Source: Janthinobacterium agaricidamnosum NBRC 102515 = DSM 9628
GTDB lineage: Bacteria; Pseudomonadota; Gammaproteobacteria; Burkholderiales; Burkholderiaceae_D
Length of the DNA: 64,000 nt
NCBI RefSeq assembly: GCF_000723165.1
Contig: NZ_HG322949.1
Location: 3,279,267-3,343,266 of the forward strand
Direction of reading: 5' to 3'
In this document: piece after piece, positions 23,499 through 32,319 of the stretch
Position numbering within the stretch: position 1 is the first letter of the stretch
How the letters are laid out: each line of letters opens with the position of its first letter
Notes under the pieces: model-generated
Seen by the model: the letters and a program-made list of their open reading frames with translations, nothing else
Told to the model about the DNA's origin: nothing
Databases searched by the model: none
Position numbers and translations under genes: made by a program

Positions 23499-26165
23499 AT
23501 GCCGAACCATCGCACCATGCTGGCCGAAGACAGTCCGCCCGCCGCCCCGGTTGCCAAACCCGCCGCCCCGGCCTGGCGCCTGCCCGCCCTGCCCAGCTGG
23601 AAACAGGTATGGTTTCAACTGCACTGGTTTATCGGCATCACGGCCGGCACGGTGCTGGTGGTGATCGGTCTGACGGGCGCCTTGCTGACGTTCCGCGAAG
23701 AAGCGCTCGACCTGATCAATCCCGGCGTGCGCCATGTCACACCGAGCGGCGCCCCGGCCTTGACGCCGCAGCAAATCGTCAAGGTGGTCAGCGCGGAACA
23801 CGGCGAGCGGCGCATCGCGTCGATGACGCTGTCGTCCGAACCCGGCGCTGCGGTGCGCGTGATCTTCGCCCCGGCCGAAGCGGGCAAGCGCGGCGAATCG
23901 ATGTATGTCCAGCCCTACACCGGCGCGATCCAGCCGCCGCTGGTCGGACGCGAAGCGGTCGAATGGCTGGAATCGCTGCACCGCTGGCTGCTGCTGCCGC
24001 GCGATTCCGGCCGCAAGGTGGCTGGCGCGCTGGCGCTGTGCCTGCTCGGCATGGCCTTGTCCGGCCTGTACCTGCGCTGGCCGCGCCGGCCGCTGGACTG
24101 GCGCAGCTGGCTCACGTTCGACCCGGCCCTGCGCGGCCGCTCCTTCCTGTGGAATCTGCACGCGGTGGCCGGCACCTGGGTGCTGGTGCTGTATGTGATC
24201 TTCACCACCACCGGCGTGTACTGGAGCTACGACGTGGTGCGCGACAATATCGACGCCTGGGGCGGCCTGCCGAAACGCGAAGCGCCGAAACCGATGGATA
24301 CGCACGCAAATAAGCACGCAAAAAAGGACCAAGCCAAAGGAGAGGCCAAGGCGCCGCTCGACCTGACGCTGGCCTGGTCGGTATTCGAGCAGCAGGCCAG
24401 GGGCTGGACCAACACTACCTTGCGCGTGCCGGAAAAACCGGGCCAGGCGGTGCAATACACCTGGCTGAGCCTGGATTCGCCGCATGAACGCGCACGCAAC
24501 CGCCTGTCGGTGATGCCGCTGGACGGCAAGGTCACGCAAGACGACCACTACGCCAGGCAGTCCGTCGGCGCGCGCCTGATCAATTCGATTTACCCGCTGC
24601 ACATGGGCACCTACTTCGGCCTGCCGGGCCGCATCATGATGCTGCTGGCCAGCCTGGCGCTGCCCGGTTTCGCGATCACCGGCTGGATCTTGTACCTGAA
24701 CCGGCGCCGCGCCAAACGCGCGGCCCAGGCCGAACGCGCCAAGCTGGGTTTGCCGCAGGCGATCGCCGGCGCCAACGATGACGTCACGCTGGTGGCGTAC
24801 GCCAGCCAGTCCGGCCAGGCCGAAAAACTGGCGCTGCAAAGCGCCGGCGCGCTGCAAAAAGCGGGGCTGTCGGTGGTGGTGTCATCGCTGGACCGGCTGG
24901 AACCGCAGCACTTGCGCCAGTACCGCCGCGCGCTGTTCGTCGCCAGCAGCTTCGGCGAAGGCGAAGCCCCGGATGGCGCGCGGCGTTTCGCGCGCCTGCT
25001 GTGCGATGCCGCCGCACCCGGCCTGCCCGGCTTGAACTATGGCTTGCTGGCCCTGGGCGACCGCCACTACAGCAATTTCTGCGGTTTCGGCCGCACACTC
25101 GACCAGCGCCTGCGCAGCCTGGGCGCCAGCACCCTGTTCCCGAGCATCGAAGTCGACAACCACGATGCGGCGGCGCTCGATGCATGGGCGCGCGCGCTGT
25201 GCGACTTGAGCGGCGGCAGTCCGGTCGAGGCATTCGCCGCGCCGCGCGAAGCCGCTTACGAGCATTGGCGGTTGAGCCGCCGCACGCTGCTGAACCACGG
25301 CAGCCAGGGCAATCCGCTGTATGAAGTGGCGCTGGTCAACCACAGCGGCGCCACCTGGGAAGCCGGCGCGCTGGTCGATATCCTGCCGCGCAATGCGCCG
25401 CAGGCGCTGGCCGCCTTCCTGCAAGCCAGCGGCCTGTCCGGCACGGAGCAAGTAAGGCACCAGGGACGCGAACGCACGCTGGCCGAAGCGCTGGACCACA
25501 GCGCGCTGCCGCCGGCCGACCAGCGATTCGCATCGGCCCAGGCTTGCGCCGACAGCCTGGTATTGCATGCGCCGCGCAGCTATTCGCTGGCGTCGCTGCC
25601 GCAAGACGGCGAACTGCAATTGCTGGTGCGCCAGGAGCGCCATGCCGATGGCCTGGGACTGGCGTCCGGCTGGCTGACCGAGTTCGCGCCGATCGGCATG
25701 GAAGTGGAATTGCGCCTGATGGCCAATCCGGGCTTTGCGCCCGAACTGGATAGTACGCCGTGTATCTTCATCGGCAACGGCTCCGGCCTGGCCGGCTTGC
25801 GCTCGCACCTGCGCGCCCGCATCGACGCCGGCCAGCACCGCAACTGGCTGCTGTTCGGCGAACGCGACCGCGAGCACGACAGCCTGTGCGCCGCAGAAAT
25901 CGACGGCTGGCTGGCCGATGGTTCGCTGGCCCGCCTGGACCGCGCCTTCTCGCGCGATCCGGTGCGCCGCGAATACGTGCAAGACCGGGTGCGTAACGAG
26001 GCCGATGAAATCCGCGGCTGGCTCGCGCAAGGCGCGCTGATCTACGTGTGCGGCAGCCTAAAAGGCATGGCGGCCGGCGTCGATGCGGCGCTGGCCGAGA
26101 TGATCGGCAAGGACGCGCTGGAAGAATTGATGACGGCCGGCCGCTATCGCCGCGACGTCTATTAA
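23499..26165 (+). CDS. PepSY membrane domain fused to a sulfite-reductase-type flavoreductase
   Basis: An 888-residue fusion. Residues about 30-400 form a PepSY-associated membrane domain with four helices (first, LHWFIGITAGTVLVVIGLTG; last, IMMLLASLALPGFAITGWIL). Residues about 428-570 are a flavodoxin (VTLVAYASQSGQAEKLALQS, FVASSFGEGEAPDGAR). Residues about 600-888 are the FAD/NADPH reductase part (PRSYSLASLP, CIFIGNGSGLAGLRSHLRAR, VYVCGS-like end). It moves electrons from NADPH through FAD and FMN to the membrane, most likely to reduce ferric siderophores at the inner membrane. The Fur-like box upstream supports iron control. Its stop codon touches MITE copy 1. Confidence 0.88.
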   Translation: MPNHRTMLAEDSPPAAPVAKPAAPAWRLPALPSWKQVWFQLHWFIGITAGTVLVVIGLTGALLTFREEALDLINPGVRHVTPSGAPALTPQQIVKVVSAEHGERRIASMTLSSEPGAAVRVIFAPAEAGKRGESMYVQPYTGAIQPPLVGREAVEWLESLHRWLLLPRDSGRKVAGALALCLLGMALSGLYLRWPRRPLDWRSWLTFDPALRGRSFLWNLHAVAGTWVLVLYVIFTTTGVYWSYDVVRDNIDAWGGLPKREAPKPMDTHANKHAKKDQAKGEAKAPLDLTLAWSVFEQQARGWTNTTLRVPEKPGQAVQYTWLSLDSPHERARNRLSVMPLDGKVTQDDHYARQSVGARLINSIYPLHMGTYFGLPGRIMMLLASLALPGFAITGWILYLNRRRAKRAAQAERAKLGLPQAIAGANDDVTLVAYASQSGQAEKLALQSAGALQKAGLSVVVSSLDRLEPQHLRQYRRALFVASSFGEGEAPDGARRFARLLCDAAAPGLPGLNYGLLALGDRHYSNFCGFGRTLDQRLRSLGASTLFPSIEVDNHDAAALDAWARALCDLSGGSPVEAFAAPREAAYEHWRLSRRTLLNHGSQGNPLYEVALVNHSGATWEAGALVDILPRNAPQALAAFLQASGLSGTEQVRHQGRERTLAEALDHSALPPADQRFASAQACADSLVLHAPRSYSLASLPQDGELQLLVRQERHADGLGLASGWLTEFAPIGMEVELRLMANPGFAPELDSTPCIFIGNGSGLAGLRSHLRARIDAGQHRNWLLFGERDREHDSLCAAEIDGWLADGSLARLDRAFSRDPVRREYVQDRVRNEADEIRGWLAQGALIYVCGSLKGMAAGVDAALAEMIGKDALEELMTAGRYRRDVY

Positions 26166-26324
26166 GAGCCTATCCCAGTAGTGAGCGTCTTCTGCTGGCC
26201 GCGCATCGGGAGCGCGGACCAGGCGTGAGGAGCAAGCGTGGCGGGCCACGCGACGACGAGCAACGCAGTCCCCGCTGCTGAGGGGCGCCAGCAGGGGCCG
26301 TATTCATCTACTGGGATAGGCTCT
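26165..26324. mobile_element. MITE-like element, copy 1 (160 bp)
   Basis: Perfect 17-base terminal inverted repeats (AGAGCCTATCCCAGTAG and its complement) bound a 160-base GC-rich core with internal hairpins such as GCGTGG/CCACGC and GCTGGC/GCCAGC. A second copy of equal length with about seven mismatches lies at 58581-58740. It encodes nothing, so a transposase must have acted in trans. Its first base is the last base of the flavoreductase stop codon. Confidence 0.85.
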
Positions 26325-26350
26325 AAATCAAGGGGGTGAAGGCAGCCCGC

Positions 26351-26932
26351 TCAGGCGACCTTCAGGCTGTTGACGGCGAACCTGGCGATGCTGCGCAGTT
26401 CATCGTCGCTGGCGCCGCCCCTGGCGCTGATCTTCATGCCGATCAAGGTCGACATAATGAAGCGGGCGGCGGCCCGGATATCGACGCCGGCCGCGATATC
26501 GCCGCGCGCGGCAGCTTCGCCCAGCTTCGTTTCCAACGCGTCGAGCAGCAGCCTGGTGCCGGTCTGCTGGATCTGCGCGATATCCGGGTCATTGCAGCCG
26601 AACTCGCCGAGCGCATTGACGCCCATGCAGCCCAGCCCCCGTTGCGTCTCATCCCACGCGGTGAACGCCAGCAGCATGTTCGACACCGCCTCCAGCGGCA
26701 AGCCGCTCTGCAAATTGCGCAACTGGCCGCCAATGCTGTCGCTGATGTAATACTGCAACGCTTCCAGATACAGCGCACGCTTGTCGCCGAAGGTGTCGTA
26801 CATGCTCTGGCGGCCGATATTCATCGCGCCCAGCAGGTCGCCGGTCGAAGTAGCCGCATAGCCCTTCTCCCAAAATACGCCGACGGCTTTTTGTAAAACC
26901 TCGGTCCGATCGAATTCTCTTGGTCTCGCCAT
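26351..26932 (-). CDS. TetR family transcriptional regulator
   Basis: A 193-residue TetR protein. The N-terminal helix-turn-helix is clear (EVLQKAVGVFWEKGYAATST, LLGAMNIGRQSMYDTFGDKR); the helical ligand domain includes a conserved Cys (RGLGCMGVNALGEFGCNDP). The ATG at 26932 (MARPREFDR) matches the usual family start; an in-frame ATG at 26950 would overlap the SDR stop. It is downstream of and co-directional with the SDR gene, so it probably controls the pair, acting at the duplicated motif near 27708 and 27815. Confidence 0.9.
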   Translation of the reverse strand: MARPREFDRTEVLQKAVGVFWEKGYAATSTGDLLGAMNIGRQSMYDTFGDKRALYLEALQYYISDSIGGQLRNLQSGLPLEAVSNMLLAFTAWDETQRGLGCMGVNALGEFGCNDPDIAQIQQTGTRLLLDALETKLGEAAARGDIAAGVDIRAAARFIMSTLIGMKISARGGASDDELRSIARFAVNSLKVA

Positions 26933-26949
26933 GCGGCTATTGTAAACCA

Positions 26950-27693
26950 TTACGCGAGGTAGCCGCCATCGACGGTCAGGCTGGCGCCGGTGACAAAACC
27001 GGCCTCTTCTCCGGCCAGGTAAGCCACCATCGAAGCGACTTCCTGCGCCTTGCCGAAGCGCCCCAGCGGTATCAGCGAGCGCACCATCGGCGCATATTCG
27101 CCGTCGCCGGGGTTCATGTCGGTGTCGGTCGGTCCAGGCTGCACGTTGTTGACGGTAATGCCGCGCGGCGCCAGGTCGATCGCCATGCCGCGCACCATCG
27201 CCGCGACCGCGCCCTTGGTCATCGAATAGGCGCTGACGCCGGGGAAGCCAGTGCGATTGGCGACCACGCTGCCGATGATGACGATGCGCCCGCCCTGCGG
27301 CAGGTGGACCGATGCCGCCTGCGCCGCGACAAATTGAGCGCGTACATTCACCGCGAACATGCGGTCGAACAGTTCCAGCGGCATGCTGTCGACGGTGCCG
27401 CGCTCGGCGATGCCGGCATTGCCGACCAGGATATCGAGCCGGCCGAACGTGGCCACGGTCAGTTCCACCGCCGCCTTGACGGCCTCGGCGTCGCTACTGT
27501 CGGCCTTGATCGCCAATGCCTTGCCGCCCGCCGCGCGAATGGTTGCGGCCAGGTCCTCGGCCGTGCCGGCCGGCGATACAGAAGTGAAGGCGACCGCGAT
27601 ACCGTCGCTGGCCAGCCGTTGCACGATGGCGGCGCCGATGCCGCGCGAACCGCCGGTGACCAGTGCGACTCTGGATGTGGTGATGTTATTCAT
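26950..27693 (-). CDS. Short-chain dehydrogenase/reductase
   Basis: A 247-residue classical SDR. VALVTGGSRGIGAAIVQRLA is the NAD(P)-binding start, LVGNAGIAERG the NAG motif, and Ser plus YSMTKGA (YxxxK) the catalytic set. The C-terminus SLTVDGGYLA is typical of 3-oxoacyl-ACP reductase-like members. The ATG at 27693 follows AAAGGAAATG. It forms an operon with the downstream TetR gene. Substrate unknown; a role against a xenobiotic or carbonyl is common for this arrangement. Confidence 0.9.
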   Translation of the reverse strand: MNNITTSRVALVTGGSRGIGAAIVQRLASDGIAVAFTSVSPAGTAEDLAATIRAAGGKALAIKADSSDAEAVKAAVELTVATFGRLDILVGNAGIAERGTVDSMPLELFDRMFAVNVRAQFVAAQAASVHLPQGGRIVIIGSVVANRTGFPGVSAYSMTKGAVAAMVRGMAIDLAPRGITVNNVQPGPTDTDMNPGDGEYAPMVRSLIPLGRFGKAQEVASMVAYLAGEEAGFVTGASLTVDGGYLA

Positions 27694-27707
27694 GACATTT
27701 CCTTTAA

Positions 27708-27724
27708 TTGACAGATCAGTCCAA
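27708..27724. promoter_or_regulatory. Candidate TetR operator, site 1
   Basis: TTGACAGATCAGTCCAA is a partial palindrome around GATC, 15 bases upstream of the SDR start. The same motif recurs inverted at 27815-27829. Confidence 0.5.
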
Positions 27725-27814
27725 AATTGATAAAAAAACAATCTCTAAAATACCTGCGGGATGCGTCAGCACCCCGCAGGTATTCCTACCGCATGCAGCG
27801 ATGGTATTTATTCT

Positions 27815-27829
27815 GGATCGATCTGTCAA
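27815..27829. promoter_or_regulatory. Candidate TetR operator, site 2
   Basis: The reverse complement, TTGACAGATCGATCC, matches site 1 at 13 of 15 positions. The two sites flank about 90 bases of promoter region between the SDR gene and hisC. Confidence 0.45.
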
Positions 27830-27857
27830 TAACTAAATCGCGGCTGGAATAACGACC

Positions 27858-28919
27858 TTACCGATGCAGCAATTCCGTCAGTGCCGTGACCAGCGCAGCG
27901 CATTCATCGCCATTGCCGATGCTGATGCGCAGGTACTGGCCGATGCGCGGCAGATTGAAATGGCGCACCAGGATCGACCGTTCGCGCAGCCGCGCGGCCA
28001 GTTGCGCCGCATCGTGATCCGGGTGCGACACGAACACGAAGTTCGCCTGCGATGGCAGCACGCTGAAACCCAGTTGCGCCAGTTGCGCCGACAGGCTGTC
28101 GCGCAAGGCGATGACAGCTGCGCGGGTATGCCGGAAATACGCCTCATCGTCGAACGACGCGATCGCGCCGGCCTGCGCCGGACGATCCAGCGGATACGAA
28201 TTAAAACTGTTCTTGACGCGTTCCAGCGCCTCGATCAGGTCCGGATGGCCGATCGCGAAACCGACCCGCAAGCCGGCCAGCGAACGCGATTTCGACAGCG
28301 TTTGCACCACCAGCAGGTTCGGGTATGTCACCGTCAGCGCAATCGCGCTGTCGCCGCCGAAATCGATATACGCCTCGTCGACCACCAGCACCGCGTCCGG
28401 GTGCGCGGCCAGCATCGCTTCGATGCTGCTCCGCGTCATGCCGATGCCGGTCGGCGCGTTCGGATTCGGGAAAATGATCGCGCCGCAGCCGGGACGGTAA
28501 TCGGCCGGGTCGATTTCCATCGCCTCGTTCAACGGCACGGTGCGGTAATCGATGCCGAACAGCTTGCAATACACCGGATAAAAACTGTAGGTGATGTCCG
28601 GGAACAGCAGCGGCTTGTCATGCTTGAGCAGCGCCATGAACACAAAACCCAGCACTTCATCGGAGCCGTTGCCGACGAACACTTGCGTGCTGTCGACACC
28701 GTGGTAATCGGCCAGCGTGCGCTTCAAGGCGCTGGCCGACGGGTCCGGGTACAGCCGCAGCGCATCGCTGGTGGCGGCGCGCATCGCCTCGAGTACCTTG
28801 GGCGACGGGCCGAACGGATTTTCATTGGTATTGAGCTTGATCAGGTTCGCTAACTTCGGCTGTTCGCCTGGCACATACGGGGTCAACTGCTTTACTGCGG
28901 CACTCCAGAATCGGCTCAT
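27858..28919 (-). CDS. hisC: Histidinol-phosphate aminotransferase
   Basis: A 353-residue class I/II PLP aminotransferase. [18 protein letters not shown] is the HisC signature; [20 protein letters not shown] and the PLP Lys in [18 protein letters not shown] follow. It converts imidazole-acetol phosphate to histidinol phosphate in histidine synthesis. It is not beside other his genes, so it may be the second hisC paralogue often found in betaproteobacteria, with possible activity on phenylalanine or tyrosine precursors. The 210 bases upstream hold no gene. Confidence 0.92.
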   Translation of the reverse strand: MSRFWSAAVKQLTPYVPGEQPKLANLIKLNTNENPFGPSPKVLEAMRAATSDALRLYPDPSASALKRTLADYHGVDSTQVFVGNGSDEVLGFVFMALLKHDKPLLFPDITYSFYPVYCKLFGIDYRTVPLNEAMEIDPADYRPGCGAIIFPNPNAPTGIGMTRSSIEAMLAAHPDAVLVVDEAYIDFGGDSAIALTVTYPNLLVVQTLSKSRSLAGLRVGFAIGHPDLIEALERVKNSFNSYPLDRPAQAGAIASFDDEAYFRHTRAAVIALRDSLSAQLAQLGFSVLPSQANFVFVSHPDHDAAQLAARLRERSILVRHFNLPRIGQYLRISIGNGDECAALVTALTELLHR

Positions 28920-29129
28920 TGGCTAAAACTCACAGGTAAAAGGGGATCGAGGGACATTTCAAATCGATGATAGCAGAAGCGCGCAAGCGCCTGGCAACGA
29001 CGGCAGGCGCAACACCGGGAATGGAACTGGATGACGGCACGCACGTACCTATCGAATGATTTTTTGTAAACTGTTTTTGAAAATACTTTTCACTAACATT
29101 AACTCCATGATAAATAGCGATGAACAGCG

Positions 29130-30359
29130 ATGAATAATTTCCCCAATATCCCTACAAACCATGTCCCCGCCACAAGCTATACCGCTCATGATTATCAGCA
29201 GGCACAGTCGCCCGCTGGCCTTCAGCAGCCGCAGCTGCGGCCTGCAAGGGATGACCAGGGCAGGATGCGCAACGATAGCCAGCGCGGCGCATCCCTGCGC
29301 AAGGCCCTGCACGCCAGCCATTCCAGACACAGCCCGGCACACCCAGCGTCTGCCGGCCCCTTGCGCGGCGTCAACCTGGCACAGGAAAGAACACCGGTCA
29401 GCGCGGAACTGCACAACGCGCTCGACGCATTCCTCACGTATGCCAAGCCGCGTTTTGGCCGCCGGCGCGATGACGAGCTGGTCCAGGCAGAAAAATTATT
29501 GCAGCCGCTGGCGAACAAGCAGGCGCTGAGCCACAAGGATTTGTTGACGCTGCTGGAAGCGAGTTCCGTGCTGGAGGCGCTGGCTCGAAGAAAGCCGGAG
29601 AAAGCGGAGAAAAGCAAGGAACTGCGCCAGCGGATCGACAACTTTATCGGACCGGCAGAGGATTTGGCCAGGGGGCTGCGCCATCTCGGCGCACAGATCG
29701 AACATCGAGCTGCGGCCAAGGACATCACCACCTATATAAAAGAAAATTATCCAGGCATGGTGACCACCGATCCCCATACTGGCAAACCTCGATTGACGCC
29801 AAAAGGCGCCGGTCAATATAACAGGATCAAGCAAGAGTTTGAAAATACGGCTCTGAACCGAACCTTAATACGCGCCATCGCCAGCAATATGGATGACGGC
29901 GACCGCGCAGTCCAGAAAATTGTCGACAACACCTATCGCGATTATCAAAATGCGCTGCGCGCACCGGGTCAGGCGCCGGCCGCCAAATACAAGCTGATCG
30001 AATGTGCCGGCATTATTGCCGGGCTGACCCGCGCCAGCCCCGAAAAGGTCGTCAAGGAACGCTACGCGACGGTGTTCCCGGGCGGAGCAACACATCCATC
30101 CGAACTGGTGCACGGCGAAACTTCGCGCGAAAACGGCTTCCTGTTCGTCGGCGGCGAGCGGCCTTCCGACCACGGCTACAAGATGAAGGTCACGCTGGAC
30201 AAGGGATATGGGGTCGATGCCCGCCAATATTACGGCCACTCGGATGCGGGCGATGAAAAGATGCAATGGCTGACACTGCCCGGCGCCCAGTTCCGCTTCG
30301 ACGGCATTGAAAACGCGTCCGGCAAGCCGACCTATCTGTTTTCGCAAGTCTCCCGCTAA
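29130..30359 (+). CDS. Unknown 409-residue protein, effector-like layout
   Basis: I recognise no family. The first 85 residues are Pro/Gln/His/Arg-rich and probably disordered (NNFPNIPTNHVPATSY), without a signal peptide. Residues about 85-270 are helical and charged (LLQPLANKQALSHKDLLTLL, KAEKSKELRQRIDNFI). The last 80 residues look like a beta-rich domain (ENGFLFVGGERPSDHG, then EKMQWLTLPGAQFRFDG), reminiscent of, but not matching, the end of ADP-ribosyltransferases. A disordered N-terminus with a folded C-terminal domain is usual for secreted effectors. No secretion genes lie nearby. Monocistronic; weak ribosome binding site. Confidence 0.6.
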   Translation: MNNFPNIPTNHVPATSYTAHDYQQAQSPAGLQQPQLRPARDDQGRMRNDSQRGASLRKALHASHSRHSPAHPASAGPLRGVNLAQERTPVSAELHNALDAFLTYAKPRFGRRRDDELVQAEKLLQPLANKQALSHKDLLTLLEASSVLEALARRKPEKAEKSKELRQRIDNFIGPAEDLARGLRHLGAQIEHRAAAKDITTYIKENYPGMVTTDPHTGKPRLTPKGAGQYNRIKQEFENTALNRTLIRAIASNMDDGDRAVQKIVDNTYRDYQNALRAPGQAPAAKYKLIECAGIIAGLTRASPEKVVKERYATVFPGGATHPSELVHGETSRENGFLFVGGERPSDHGYKMKVTLDKGYGVDARQYYGHSDAGDEKMQWLTLPGAQFRFDGIENASGKPTYLFSQVSR

Positions 30360-30424
30360 CCGCGCGCCGCACAGTATCAATCGACAATTGACACTGTGCG
30401 GCCAGCTTGGGACAATGCAGGCCG

Positions 30425-30808
30425 ATGCGCACACCGGCCAAACTTGTCAAGCTGCTGCTCCAGTTTCTCGTCCTGGCGATACTGGTGAATACGCTCGCCC
30501 CGGTTTTCCTGCATATGCGGCGCGACGCGGCATCGCCGGCCGGGTTGATTGAAATTTGCTCGGCCGATGGTTTCAAAGCCTTCAGGCCGATATCGTCCGA
30601 CCAGCCCGACCACCAGCTCGATCCCCATGCCGACCATTGCGCGCTGTGCGTGACGCGGGTCGATCCGGTCACGCCTTCCTTGTCGCTGCCGCAACTGCTG
30701 CTGGTCACGGTCGGCCTGGCTTACTTGCCGCCGCTGTTGAGACAGGCGCCCAAAAGCCTGTTCGTGTGGGCCGCCAGCCAGGCCCGCGCGCCGCCTGCCG
30801 CTATCTGA
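30425..30808 (+). CDS. DUF2946-like exported protein
   Basis: A 127-residue protein with an N-terminal hydrophobic helix (VKLLLQFLVLAILVNTLAP), a CXXC-type pair in HADHCALCVTR, and a second hydrophobic segment (LPQLLLVTVGLAYLPPLL). The DHC-LC layout is characteristic of DUF2946, a family commonly found beside TonB receptors and PepSY genes involved in copper or iron. The PepSY gene follows 84 bases later in the same direction. The ATG at 30425 is preferred over an upstream TTG. Confidence 0.72.
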   Translation: MRTPAKLVKLLLQFLVLAILVNTLAPVFLHMRRDAASPAGLIEICSADGFKAFRPISSDQPDHQLDPHADHCALCVTRVDPVTPSLSLPQLLLVTVGLAYLPPLLRQAPKSLFVWAASQARAPPAAI

Positions 30809-30892
30809 CCTTACTTTTTGATCTGGCCGCACCGGCGCAGCTACAGGCTGCGCCGTGCCGGCTTCCGTCCCCCTATTTCAAGATAGCGCAGC

Positions 30893-32233
30893 ATGAACCC
30901 ACCCAAGTTTGTTACCCGTCCGATCGATTTTTACCGCGCGGCCTGGCGCTGGCATTTTTATGCCGGCCTGATGGTCTTGCCCTTCATGATAGTGCTGGCC
31001 GTTACCGGCGCGATCTACCTGTTCCACAATGAAATCGACAACGTCCTGTACCGCGACTTGAAGACCGTTCCGGCCAGCAGCGCAGCCACGCGCCTGCCGG
31101 CCGACAGCATCGTCGCCGGCGCGCTGGCGGCCCATCCCGGCATCGCCTTCAATTACGCCCCGCCAGCGTGTCCACTGTGTTCGGCCCAGGTCAGCATCAA
31201 GCCGGCCCGCGGCGACAAGCTGCTGGTGTTCGTCGATCCGGCGCGCGGCGCCGTGCTGGGCGACTTGCCCTATCACGGCGGGTTTTCGTGGACCGTGCGT
31301 CAACTGCACAGCCTGAAGTATTTCGGCGCCATCGCCAGCGGCATGATCGAAATCGCCGCCGGCTGGAGCATCCTGCTGTTCTTTAGCGGGATTTACCTGT
31401 GGTGGCCGCGGCAAGCCGGCGGCGGCGTGCTGACGGTGCGCGGCGCGCCGAAACAGCGCGTGTTCTGGCGCGACCTGCACGCGGTGACCGGCATCCTGGC
31501 CGGCGCGTTGCTGCTGTTCCTGGCCGTGACCGGCATGCCGTGGTCGGTGCTGTGGGGCGCCAAGGTCAACCAGTGGGCCAACGGCAGCAATTTCGGCTAC
31601 CCGGCCGGAGTCAAGGTCAGCCTGCCGATGTCGGGCGAGCACCTGAACCATACGGCGCCGACCAGCTGGTCGATGGAACAGTCCAAGGTGCCGATGTCGC
31701 ACGAACATGAGCACCATCATGGCCAGGCCATCACGCTGCAACAGGCGCTCGACATCTTCGGCAAGCTGGGCCTGTCCCAGGGGTATTCGGTCAGCCTGCC
31801 GTCCGGCGCGATGGGCGTGTATACCGGCTCGGTCTATCCGGCCGACGTGCACCGGCAGCGGGTGGTGCACCTGGACCGTTTTTCGGGCCAGGTCTTGCTG
31901 GACATGGACTATGCCCATTACGGTCCGCTGGCCAAGGGCATCGAATGGGGCATCAGCGTCCACCTCGGCCAGCAATTCGGGCTGGCCAATCAGCTGCTGA
32001 TGCTGGCCGCCTGCCTCGCCATCGTGCTGCTGTCGGTATCGGGCGCCATCATGTGGTGGAAGCGCCGCCCTGCCGGCGCGCTGGGCGTGCCGCCGCTGCC
32101 GGCCGCGCCGCGCGCGCGCAAGGTGGTGTTTGCGCTGCTGGGCATCGGCGGGCTGCTGTTCCCGCTGGTCGGCGCATCAATGCTGGTGATGCTGCTGCTC
32201 GATTATCTGTTTGCGCGCCAGCGCCAGGCCTGA
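30893..32233 (+). CDS. PepSY-associated membrane protein (PiuB-like)
   Basis: A 446-residue inner-membrane protein. Helices lie at about 20-45 (YAGLMVLPFMIVLAVTGAIYL), 150-170, 190-215, 365-390 and 415-440. Periplasmic PepSY segments lie between, with ACPLCSAQ (CXXC) and a His-rich stretch (HEHEHHHGQ) suggesting metal binding. PiuB-like proteins act in siderophore or metal reduction and uptake. Paired with the DUF2946 gene. No receptor gene is adjacent. Confidence 0.88.
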   Translation: MNPPKFVTRPIDFYRAAWRWHFYAGLMVLPFMIVLAVTGAIYLFHNEIDNVLYRDLKTVPASSAATRLPADSIVAGALAAHPGIAFNYAPPACPLCSAQVSIKPARGDKLLVFVDPARGAVLGDLPYHGGFSWTVRQLHSLKYFGAIASGMIEIAAGWSILLFFSGIYLWWPRQAGGGVLTVRGAPKQRVFWRDLHAVTGILAGALLLFLAVTGMPWSVLWGAKVNQWANGSNFGYPAGVKVSLPMSGEHLNHTAPTSWSMEQSKVPMSHEHEHHHGQAITLQQALDIFGKLGLSQGYSVSLPSGAMGVYTGSVYPADVHRQRVVHLDRFSGQVLLDMDYAHYGPLAKGIEWGISVHLGQQFGLANQLLMLAACLAIVLLSVSGAIMWWKRRPAGALGVPPLPAAPRARKVVFALLGIGGLLFPLVGASMLVMLLLDYLFARQRQA

Positions 32234-32319
32234 ACCTGGCAGGGCCGGCGCTTCCATGCGTGGCCATAAATGCATTACCATGCAAGCCTCGCTTATCGGC
32301 AAGGCAAGGCTCACACACG

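Noticed and set aside
23391..24857. 488-codon minus-strand frame over the PepSY flavoreductase
   Set aside because: Antisense to a gene with clear flavodoxin and PepSY motifs; composition typical of a shadow.
29130..30359. Calling the 409-residue protein an ADP-ribosyltransferase
   Set aside because: Only the last strand region is suggestive; the Arg motif and the E-x-E pair are not present in proper form.
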